The notes under the pieces are model-generated. The model was given only the letters and a program-made list of their open reading frames with translations. It did not search any database and was not told the DNA's origin. Shown in pieces: positions 42,323-49,282 of a DNA stretch of 64,000 nt. Both the position numbers and the translations under genes were made by a program. The stretch spans positions 1 to 64,000 of the forward strand of contig JACRMQ010000008.1 of assembly GCA_016214905.1 (NCBI GenBank), written 5' to 3'. Source of the stretch: Ignavibacteriales bacterium (GTDB lineage Bacteria > Bacteroidota > Ignavibacteria > UBA10030 > SZUA-254). The first letter of the stretch is position 1, and the number at the start of each line of letters is the position of its first letter.

Positions 42323-43537
42323 TCACTTCATCAACTCAACTTTAACATTAGAACCCTTTTTCAGGATCAACGCTTCTACCGGGAAATGAATTAAACAATT
42401 GGCATCTGCCATTCCGCTGAGCATATGAGAACCTTGCCCTTTTGTTGGTGTAACAACTATTTCATTTCTCGAATTGGCTGTAAGCAATCCACGCACTAAT
42501 TCAAGTCGACCTGAACGCTTCTTTAGCTCCTCATCCAATTTCGCGCATAATATTATCGGCTGATGTTTATTTTCCCCCATCATCTTTCTGATAGCCGGTT
42601 TTACTATTTGATTGAAGATGAGCAGCGAAGCTACAGGATTTCCGGGCAAGCCGAAAATAAGCTTCTTTCCTTTTACTCCGAAGTAAGTCGGCTTTCCAGG
42701 CTTAATGGCGATTCGCCAGAATATTTTCTTAATCTTTAATTTATCAAATATTCCCTGCACGTAATCATACTCACCCACTGAGATTCCACCAGAGACGAGT
42801 AATAGATCCGATTTCTTTAAACCGAGTCTAATCTTTTTCAACAATTCAGCTTTATTGTCTTTAGCAATACCTAAATTAATTGCATCAATATCCATTTGTC
42901 TCAATGAGGAGGAAAGAGTATAAAAATTTGAATCGTAGATTTGTCCGAATTTTAATTTCTTTCCTATTTCAACAAGTTCGTTGCCCGTTACCAGGACAGC
43001 GACTCTTGGTTTTTTAAAAACTCTGATCTTTTTAATTCCTAACGAAGTCAACAATCCAACAACCGAAGGACTGATTTGTGTATACTTCGGAAGGATCATT
43101 TTCCCTTTTCTAAATTCTTCACCTTTGTATCGAAAATTATCTCCTAATTTTGGCGAGGTATAAAAGAAGATAGTGATTCCTTCCTTTTTTGTAAATTCTT
43201 TCATCACCACAGCATCGATGCCAGAAGGAATTGGTGCACCGGTTAAAATTCGTAAACATTCGCCTCGATGTATTTTAATTTTCGAAGAATCACCTGCTTT
43301 AATTTCACCAACTAACTTTAGCGCCGCGGGATTTTCATCGTTTGCATTTATGAGGTCTGCGATCTTGACACCATAACTATCCACGGCTGAAGAAGTAAAT
43401 CTCGGAAGATCGGAAATTGCGGATAGATCCTTAGCTAAAAATAATCCCAAAGAATCTTCGATGTTGACGACTTCGGTGCCAATACCACCGGAATACTTCA
43501 GCACTAACCGTAATGCGCTATTATAATCTGTTAACAT
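42323..43537 (-). CDS. moeA: Molybdopterin molybdenumtransferase
   Basis: About 404 residues from ATG 43537. The frame is open to 43579, but MoeA proteins start as MLTDYNSALRLVLK does here and the longer form overlaps the preceding gene. Typical segments: SSAVDSYGVKIAD, GECLRILTGAPIPSGIDAVVMKE and the MPT-binding GGISVGEYDYV, plus the C-terminal beta domain. Reaction: inserts molybdate into adenylylated molybdopterin. It lies 23 nt after the moaC-moaB fusion gene in the Moco operon. Confidence 0.95.
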   Translation of the reverse strand: MLTDYNSALRLVLKYSGGIGTEVVNIEDSLGLFLAKDLSAISDLPRFTSSAVDSYGVKIADLINANDENPAALKLVGEIKAGDSSKIKIHRGECLRILTGAPIPSGIDAVVMKEFTKKEGITIFFYTSPKLGDNFRYKGEEFRKGKMILPKYTQISPSVVGLLTSLGIKKIRVFKKPRVAVLVTGNELVEIGKKLKFGQIYDSNFYTLSSSLRQMDIDAINLGIAKDNKAELLKKIRLGLKKSDLLLVSGGISVGEYDYVQGIFDKLKIKKIFWRIAIKPGKPTYFGVKGKKLIFGLPGNPVASLLIFNQIVKPAIRKMMGENKHQPIILCAKLDEELKKRSGRLELVRGLLTANSRNEIVVTPTKGQGSHMLSGMADANCLIHFPVEALILKKGSNVKVELMK

Positions 43538-43560
43538 TGTAATTATTCGATTTGCATTGT

Positions 43561-44469
43561 TTAGTGAGTTTCCATCCACAGCATTTTAAATGCGTGTAAT
43601 AACGGCGGAAAAAGTGCGTCGAGAGATTCGGTAACACCTTTCTTTGAACCCGGCAGATTTACAATAATTGTTTTGCCGCGAATACCGGCTTTACCTCGCG
43701 AGAGCATTGAGTATGGCGTACGTTCTTGCCCGTAAACGCGCATCGCTTCAGGAATTCCGGGAATTTCTCTTTCGATTACTCCCATGGTTGCTTCGGGAGA
43801 AAAATCCCTCGGACTGAATCCTGTGCCTCCGGTTGTCATAACCAAATCGAGCTTCATATCATCCGAGTAATCGATTAATTTCGATTTAATCGTTTCTGCA
43901 TCATCGGGGATAATGGAATAATCAGCTACAATAATTCCATGTTTAACTAATCTGTCTTGAATTATTTTTCCAGACTCATCGCTTTTCTTTCCCGCAGAAA
44001 TAGAATCCGACATTACAAGCACCGCGGCACGCAAAGGTTTTTTGAATTCAGTTTTAAAATCAGACTTGCCACCTTTTTTACTGATGAGTTTGATAGATAA
44101 AATTTCCATTTCTTCATCAAACATTTTCATCATGTCGTAAAGTGTAAGAACGGCAACGGATGCAGCCATCAGCGCTTCCATCTCAACGCCGGTTTTGTAA
44201 ATCGCTTTTACTGTAATTGTAACATCAATTTTCTTATCCCCCAACTCAAAATCGACACCAACATAATCAACAGGGATCGGGTGACAGTAAGGAATAATCT
44301 GACTCGCGTTTTTTGCTGATTGAACAGCAGCTACTTTTGCAACAGAAAGGGGATCGCCTTTGGGGATTTTATTTTGATGGATGAGTTCAATAGTATTGTT
44401 TGATAATTTGAGCGTCGCGCGCGCAACCGCAGTCCTCAGTGTTTTAGTTTTATTTGAGATATCGATCAT
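43561..44469 (-). CDS. moaCB: Fused cyclic pyranopterin monophosphate synthase and molybdopterin adenylyltransferase
   Basis: A 302-residue fusion. Residues 1-145 are MoaC (opening MIDISNKTKTLRTAVARA; core IPYCHPIPVDYVGVDFEL; VEMEALMAASVAVLTLYDM), which forms cPMP. Residues 147-302 are MoaB/Mog (AAVLVMSDSISAGKKSDESG; VMTTGGTGFSPRDFSPEA; the LPGSKKGV motif), which adenylylates molybdopterin. Joining the two in one chain couples an early and a late step of the pathway; such MoaC-MoaB fusions are known in several phyla. Located between moaA and moeA in the same operon. No MoaD/MoaE genes are in this window. Confidence 0.93.
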   Translation of the reverse strand: MIDISNKTKTLRTAVARATLKLSNNTIELIHQNKIPKGDPLSVAKVAAVQSAKNASQIIPYCHPIPVDYVGVDFELGDKKIDVTITVKAIYKTGVEMEALMAASVAVLTLYDMMKMFDEEMEILSIKLISKKGGKSDFKTEFKKPLRAAVLVMSDSISAGKKSDESGKIIQDRLVKHGIIVADYSIIPDDAETIKSKLIDYSDDMKLDLVMTTGGTGFSPRDFSPEATMGVIEREIPGIPEAMRVYGQERTPYSMLSRGKAGIRGKTIIVNLPGSKKGVTESLDALFPPLLHAFKMLWMETH

Positions 44470-44551
44470 AATGCTGATTCACTGTTAGTTGTAATTAGGA
44501 TTTTATATTTAGTACCGTTTTTACTTTTTAATTTTTACTATTTAATTGATA

Positions 44552-45538
44552 TTAACCACCTATTTGTATCATGCTTCTATTTTCAATTTTTACTAATTCT
44601 TCCGAAACAGGATGTTCAAATTGTTTTTGCAGAACAGCCGAGCGAATTATTTTTTCAATTGATTCATCGGATCGATTGCTTCGTAACGCAGAATGCAAAT
44701 TAATTTCTGCTTGATGAAAAAGACAAGACTTGATGGAGCCATCAGCAGTCAGTCTGATTCTGTTACAGGTTCCACAGAAATGATCTGACATCGATGTAAT
44801 GAAACTAACCGTTCCAACAAACCCATCAATCCAAAAATCTTTTGTTACCGAATTTTCAGACTGAGATTCCACAGGTTGCAATTCAAACTTCTTATCAATA
44901 GTTTCCATCATCTGTTGAAATGAAACAAATTTTGCCCGATTCCACTGATTAAACTTGAACGGCATATATTCAATGAAGCGGACATTGATCGGTTTTCCTC
45001 TCACAAATTCGATAAAATCCAGGAGCTCATCGTCGTTGATACCCCCCATGACTACCATATTCAATTTCAGTGGTTGAAAACCCGTTTCAAGCGAAGCATA
45101 TATTCCATCAATGACATCATCGAAATGTTGCCTGCCTGAAATCATTTCGAACCGCGAAGGTCTAAGAGAATCTAGACTGACATTCAAATTGGTAAGTCCA
45201 GCTTGTTTCAATTCCCTGGCAAATGATTTTAGCAAAACTCCGTTTGTCGTCATGCCGATAATCTGAATTCCGGGAATGGCTGATAATCTATGGATGAGCC
45301 TTGGTAAATCTTTTCTCACAAGCGGTTCACCACCGGTCAAGCGAATCTTCTTCACTCCCATCAACGCAAATATTCTCGTCAGGCGCTCAACCTCATCGAA
45401 TGTAAGTATCTCACTCCGCTCCTTTAACCGTATACCTTGCGGTGGTATGCAATAGCTGCAACGAAGATTACACCTATCCGTTACTGAAATACGGAGATAA
45501 TCGTGCTTGCGGTTATATGTATCTGTCAGATGAGTCAT
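44552..45538 (-). CDS. moaA: GTP 3',8-cyclase (molybdenum cofactor biosynthesis protein A)
   Basis: A 328-residue radical SAM enzyme. N-terminal cluster motif CNLRCSYC in RISVTDRCNLRCSYCIPP (residues about 17-34); second cluster cysteines in FCGTCNRIRLTADGSIKSCLF (about 258-278); C-terminal Gly-Gly ending (MIQIGG) needed for activity in MoaA. Reaction: converts GTP to 3',8-cH2GTP, the first step of Moco synthesis. First gene of the Moco operon; no clear ribosome site was seen, and a 378-nt leader with a probable Moco-type riboswitch and terminator lies upstream, so this operon is likely controlled by cofactor level. Confidence 0.96.
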   Translation of the reverse strand: MTHLTDTYNRKHDYLRISVTDRCNLRCSYCIPPQGIRLKERSEILTFDEVERLTRIFALMGVKKIRLTGGEPLVRKDLPRLIHRLSAIPGIQIIGMTTNGVLLKSFARELKQAGLTNLNVSLDSLRPSRFEMISGRQHFDDVIDGIYASLETGFQPLKLNMVVMGGINDDELLDFIEFVRGKPINVRFIEYMPFKFNQWNRAKFVSFQQMMETIDKKFELQPVESQSENSVTKDFWIDGFVGTVSFITSMSDHFCGTCNRIRLTADGSIKSCLFHQAEINLHSALRSNRSDESIEKIIRSAVLQKQFEHPVSEELVKIENRSMIQIGG

Positions 45539-45613
45539 TTGATAATGGATATTTGATGTTCGATATTCGTTATTAATTATTCGACATTAATTCTGCTATC
45601 ATTAAAATAAAAA

Positions 45614-45641
45614 TCCCCATCTCTTATGGAAAGGACGGGGA
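45614..45641 (-). terminator. Intrinsic terminator between aptamer and moaA (expression platform)
   Basis: Minus-strand stem TCCCCGTC (45641-45634) with GATGGGGA (45621-45614), 8 bp with one G-U, 12-nt loop, followed directly by TTTTTATTTT. It stands 76 nt before the moaA start, so full termination would silence the whole Moco operon. The terminator's 5' side contains TCCTTTCC, complementary to GGAAAGGA in the aptamer's last strand. Confidence 0.85.
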
Positions 45642-45722
45642 GTTAGACATTGCATCATTGTTTCATCGAATCATTAGACCAATGTTACAATGTTAAAATG
45701 AATAAATGATAAGATTATTTAT

Positions 45723-45804
45723 CTCTCCTTTCCAAGTCGGGTGGCAATACCGTTTCTAGTATTACCGTTTTCCAATCTTATTCGTATGAGTAAGACGGGA
45801 AGAG
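45723..45804 (-). promoter_or_regulatory. Probable molybdenum/tungsten cofactor riboswitch aptamer
   Basis: On the minus strand: closing stem CTCTTC with GGAGAG; a TCTTA/TAAGA hairpin; a GGTAATAC/GTATTGCC hairpin; then GCCACC and, after five bases, TTGGAAAGG. The words TTGCCACC and TGGAAAGG match, as I remember it, the moaA leader riboswitch of E. coli, here without the P3 arm, the form associated with tungsten-type variants. Location before moaA and the overlap of GGAAAGGA with a terminator sequence fit transcriptional control by Moco. Confidence 0.6.
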
Positions 45805-45916
45805 TTTACGAACTCATCGATCCTGATTCCATATTCAAATACTTGAACTTAGGAAGCGGGACTCGGAGTAATTTACAAAGAACGAACTTTCTCAAATATA
45901 ATACATTTAAGAAAGC

Positions 45917-46570
45917 TTAACAACCTTCTTTTTTCTTCTTTTTGCCTGCCGTCGGAGCGGATCCTCCGGTCGGCATTTCAAGTTTCGGCATCGGTTTTTT
46001 CGAAGATACTTCTTCCGTAGCGCCGCCGACTTGCGGCGAGCCGCCGAAGAATTTGCTCACTTCTTTCATTTTTTCGAATGCGGTGGTTTGTTCAGGAGTT
46101 GCGTTTTGTGCAAGTTTTGGGAAAAGAATTTTATCTGCCCATTCTTCCAACCCACCGAACAGCATGTATACAGCTTTATATCCATTTGCCCTTAACAACA
46201 TCCACGCTTGAGCTGAATGGATACCGCCTTCCGAGTATAAAACAATTTTTTCATTCCGTAATAACGGATATTGATTCAACTCTGCTAACGGAACTAGTTC
46301 TGCTGAGGGAATATGGTACTCGTTGAATTCTTTTTCTGTTCTGAGATCGAGTAGTTTAAAATCGCTCTTTCCCTGAATTATCCAATCGGCAAGCTCTTCT
46401 GCAGATACGTGGTCAACTGTTTTGTCCACGATGAGCGACAACTCTTTAGTATCCAATGTAACAGAGCTTCCACGGTAAGGATTACCTGCAAATATCGCGA
46501 TTAATCCAAGAATAAATGCCAGCAGGGCAAGTTTTTTATTCAACGAAAGTTTTGGAAAAAAGTTTTTCAC
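45917..46570 (-). CDS. Membrane-anchored rhodanese-like protein without the catalytic cysteine
   Basis: A 217-residue protein starting at GTG 46570, with GGAG eight nt upstream. One N-terminal membrane helix (12-30), then a rhodanese domain (about 48-140: LLDLRTEKEFNEYHIPSA ... GGLEEW). The active-site loop, normally C-X-X-G-X-R/S after a hydrophobic strand, reads IVLYSEGGIHSAQAW, with Ser113 in place of the sulfur-carrying cysteine. A flexible Pro/Gly/Lys-rich tail ends in KKKKKEGC, leaving Cys217 as the last residue. It is the end of the sulfur operon, 2 nt after the YeeE/YedE gene. Possible sulfur-relay role through the tail cysteine is speculative. Confidence 0.85.
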   Translation of the reverse strand: MKNFFPKLSLNKKLALLAFILGLIAIFAGNPYRGSSVTLDTKELSLIVDKTVDHVSAEELADWIIQGKSDFKLLDLRTEKEFNEYHIPSAELVPLAELNQYPLLRNEKIVLYSEGGIHSAQAWMLLRANGYKAVYMLFGGLEEWADKILFPKLAQNATPEQTTAFEKMKEVSKFFGGSPQVGGATEEVSSKKPMPKLEMPTGGSAPTAGKKKKKEGC

Positions 46571-46572
46571 GA

Positions 46573-47172
46573 TTACGGCTCCACTATTTTATTACCAAGT
46601 TTTTTTTCTGCCCATTCAGCGGCGGCAAATCCACCTATTGCCATCATGACAACGGCAAATACTAAAATTCCATATGGAATATTGAATAATTGTGAAAGTG
46701 TAATCTGCCCCATCGGTGTGGAGTTGTAGAAATTGCTTACAAGCGGGAAGATTTCACCGAAGATGAATATACCGACAACAATACCGAGTAAGTAGACCAT
46801 TCCGTCTATCTTTCCGGTGACGGCTGAAACACACGAAGTGCCTGGACAATACCCACCGATCACAAATCCGAATCCTAAAAGTAATCCGCCGATTGTTTGT
46901 GGAACGATGTATGTTGGATTCAAGTAAACCAATGATAAATCCATCCAACCGATCACTGATAAATAATAAATACCGACCATCGCCGTAATGATTGCCGTGA
47001 ACATTACTTTGAAAACCGTGAGATCATTGAAGTAAAATTGAGCCGCCAATTTACGTCCATTACCGAATCCTGCCCTCTCTAAGAAAAATCCGAATCCGAT
47101 ACCAATAACAAATGCAATAACTAAACTAACATCATCGCCGAATAATCCATATTTAAAAAAAGGTGTGTTCAT
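46573..47172 (-). CDS. YeeE/YedE family sulfur transporter, second half-size protein
   Basis: About 199 residues from ATG 47172, which overlaps the preceding stop codon (ATGA) and is nine nt from AGGAG; an ATG six nt earlier is too close. Four to five membrane helices with conserved segments FGFFLERAGFGNGRKLAAQF and GGYCPGTSCVSAVTGK, the latter holding the two cysteines of the family. Known for YeeE/YedE (TsuA): thiosulfate or related sulfur uptake through stacked cysteines. Bacteria often encode it as two half proteins, as here with 47169-47711. Confidence 0.9.
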   Translation of the reverse strand: MNTPFFKYGLFGDDVSLVIAFVIGIGFGFFLERAGFGNGRKLAAQFYFNDLTVFKVMFTAIITAMVGIYYLSVIGWMDLSLVYLNPTYIVPQTIGGLLLGFGFVIGGYCPGTSCVSAVTGKIDGMVYLLGIVVGIFIFGEIFPLVSNFYNSTPMGQITLSQLFNIPYGILVFAVVMMAIGGFAAAEWAEKKLGNKIVEP

Positions 47173-47711
47173 CTCCATTGTCTCCTAAAAAAGTATGCAA
47201 ACATATAAGCACCACCAAAAACAGCAAGTATAAATGCCCAACTGCCGACGTTCAGAACGGCGCCCCCAGTCAGCGCCTGACCGCTTGTGCAACCACGAGC
47301 AAGTTTTGCACCGATACCCATTATTGCCCCACCGACAAATGCATAGAGTAATCTGCCGCTGACAGAAATGTGAGGACCTTTCTCGACTGTCTTTTTAATT
47401 CTTCCCGCAAGCGCGCCGGAAATAAATCCACCGGCTAATACTCCAAGCACTTCGAAAACGAGCCAGTCTTTCAACGGACTTTTTGTTGTATCAGCAAGAT
47501 ATTCATTGTAAAATTCATTTGCCTTCGCATGTTCGGGAGCGATTGCACTGACACCTGTTGCTACAAGCGAGGAGAATGCGCCTGACGCGCCAAGCCCGCG
47601 CCCCATGATAACGTACGATAAAAGAAGCACGAGTCCCAAACCCATACCGGAAAGATACGGATTCCAGTATGGCTTTGGACCGTGTTGAACTTCGTTTGAT
47701 GTTGATGACAT
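47169..47711 (-). CDS. YeeE/YedE family sulfur transporter, first half-size protein
   Basis: A 180-residue membrane protein with about four helices and the family motif ARGCTSGQALTGGAVLNVGS (Cys near residue 148). A longer loop (about 55-85) faces outside. It overlaps the second YeeE/YedE gene by 4 nt, so the two halves are made together and presumably pair. Position after the polysulfide/thiosulfate reductase genes suggests supply or return of the sulfur substrate across the inner membrane. Confidence 0.9.
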   Translation of the reverse strand: MSSTSNEVQHGPKPYWNPYLSGMGLGLVLLLSYVIMGRGLGASGAFSSLVATGVSAIAPEHAKANEFYNEYLADTTKSPLKDWLVFEVLGVLAGGFISGALAGRIKKTVEKGPHISVSGRLLYAFVGGAIMGIGAKLARGCTSGQALTGGAVLNVGSWAFILAVFGGAYMFAYFFRRQWR

Positions 47712-47789
47712 AATATTATCCTTTATTAATCCTTCGTTAAATACTAAATCCTAATTTCGAAATACGAAACAATTTCCAATATCAAAATT

Positions 47790-48734
47790 CTAAAATGCAG
47801 CATCTACCCAGTGCGTATACTGTCCAGCGTAAACAATCACAAACCTCAAAACTAATCCACCCACAATTACCATGATCGGCGCTATTGGAGTATGTTTGAT
47901 TTTATGATTCACTGCCAATAGTTGTAATATCAACGGAATCACAATTCCAATTCCTAATACAAATACCCAGAATGCAGGTGCATATAATCCACTCAAAAGT
48001 ACAAGAGCCGATTGAATATGTACTTTTGTTGATGTTAGCATTCCGATTATAAATAAACCGATAACGAATATTTCAAGTATTAAAAAACCGTTATCAGCTT
48101 TTGCAAGCAACTCTCTTTCCTCAACTCTCTTTGCAACCATGTGAACGAACGCTGATGCGGCAGATAATCCTGATACTAAGAATAAAAGCCAGAGCATCGA
48201 ACTGTTCCACAAAGGGCGCGCACCTAACGCGCTTAATAATACTCCGGTATAGATTCCAAGCAATCCACCCAGCAACATATTGACGACACCAATATTTTTC
48301 ACTGCATATTTATGCTGCTGGAGTTTTTCGGAAATCCCAACCATCCATGGAAATTTCCTCGAAAAATATTCAGGCACGTTGACCAAGAAACTGGCAATCA
48401 TAGTTGGATAAACAACGATTAATATCCACGCACCCCACGACATAGGCGAGGTAGCTTTGAATGTTAAATACAATCTCCACGTGTATAGCTTATGCTCAAG
48501 ATCGAGGAACAATGCAAACATGCCTGCGCTCAGAATTATCATTCCTAATAACGGAAGCGATCGGCACACACATGCTTTGTCTTTGTATTTTCCTTTGAAA
48601 ATGAAATAACCGGTAATGATCATCATCCCGGCAACCAATCCGCCTATAAAAAGATAAACCGGAATTTCCCATCCCCAGATGTGGAGTGACGGATCGACCA
48701 ATTCGTTATGACGTGTTGTTGTATACTCGTTCAT
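47790..48734 (-). CDS. psrC: NrfD/PsrC-type membrane anchor subunit of the sulfur-compound reductase
   Basis: A 314-residue integral membrane protein with about eight helices. The start region (LHIWGWEIPVYLFIGGLVAGMMI) and the later segment MSWGAWILIVVYPTMIA are standard for NrfD/PsrC. Family role: quinol oxidation and anchoring of the iron-sulfur and molybdenum subunits on the periplasmic face. It is 6 nt downstream of the ferredoxin-like subunit gene. Residues for quinone binding cannot be assigned with certainty from sequence alone. Confidence 0.93.
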   Translation of the reverse strand: MNEYTTTRHNELVDPSLHIWGWEIPVYLFIGGLVAGMMIITGYFIFKGKYKDKACVCRSLPLLGMIILSAGMFALFLDLEHKLYTWRLYLTFKATSPMSWGAWILIVVYPTMIASFLVNVPEYFSRKFPWMVGISEKLQQHKYAVKNIGVVNMLLGGLLGIYTGVLLSALGARPLWNSSMLWLLFLVSGLSAASAFVHMVAKRVEERELLAKADNGFLILEIFVIGLFIIGMLTSTKVHIQSALVLLSGLYAPAFWVFVLGIGIVIPLILQLLAVNHKIKHTPIAPIMVIVGGLVLRFVIVYAGQYTHWVDAAF

Positions 48735-48740
48735 ATCACC

Positions 48741-49280
48741 TCACACTAAATAAAACATTTGTGGTTTTGTTCCTGCTTCTGGAATCAATGAATGATTTTT
48801 TCTTGATGCAAGAAGCTTGCTTACCTGACTGTTCGGATCGTCTAAATCTCCGAAGTACATGCAATGGGTCGGACAAACCGAAACACAAGCAGGATCCAAT
48901 CCCCTCTCAACCCGGTGAACGCAGAAAGTACATTTGTCCGCGTAACCTTCGGGATGAATAAACCTTGCATCATACGGACACGATGCGAGGCATGCCTTGC
49001 AACCTATACATAAATCGTGAGTTACGAGAACTATGCCGCCAAGATCGTGCACATGACTTGCCCCTGTGGGACAGCAATAAACACACGGAGGATTATCGCA
49101 ATGGTTACAACGTTCAGTTCTGATTTCCATATGAAGATCAGGATTTTTACCGCGTACATCCTGCACTATCCAATCGCGGTTGAATGCTTCGGGAACATCG
49201 TTTTCTGTTTTACATGCAACAACACAATCCATGCAGCCGACGCATTTTTTCGTATCAATCACCATTCCAAATCGTGCCAT
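48741..49280 (-). CDS. psrB: Four-cluster ferredoxin-like electron transfer subunit
   Basis: A 179-residue protein of the DmsB/PsrB/PhsB family. Sixteen cysteines form four [4Fe-4S] sites in the typical order: CVGCMDCVVACK, CNHCDNPPCVYCCP, CIGCKACLASCP and CTFCVHRVERGLDPACVSVCP. It carries electrons between the PsrC quinol site and the molybdenum subunit. Two nt separate it from the catalytic subunit gene. No own signal peptide is seen, so export would be by hitch-hiking with the TAT-bearing PsrA subunit. Confidence 0.95.
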   Translation of the reverse strand: MARFGMVIDTKKCVGCMDCVVACKTENDVPEAFNRDWIVQDVRGKNPDLHMEIRTERCNHCDNPPCVYCCPTGASHVHDLGGIVLVTHDLCIGCKACLASCPYDARFIHPEGYADKCTFCVHRVERGLDPACVSVCPTHCMYFGDLDDPNSQVSKLLASRKNHSLIPEAGTKPQMFYLV

Positions 49281-49282
49281 GA

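Larger units (their letters stand above)
45539..45916 (-). other. 378-nt leader of the Moco operon
   Basis: No gene is present. Read on the minus strand it holds, in order, an AT-rich promoter area, a GAGTT/AACTC hairpin (45802-45815), the riboswitch-like aptamer (45723-45804), an AT-rich linker, a strong intrinsic terminator (45614-45641) and a short TTCG-rich repeat stretch before moaA. Confidence 0.7.
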
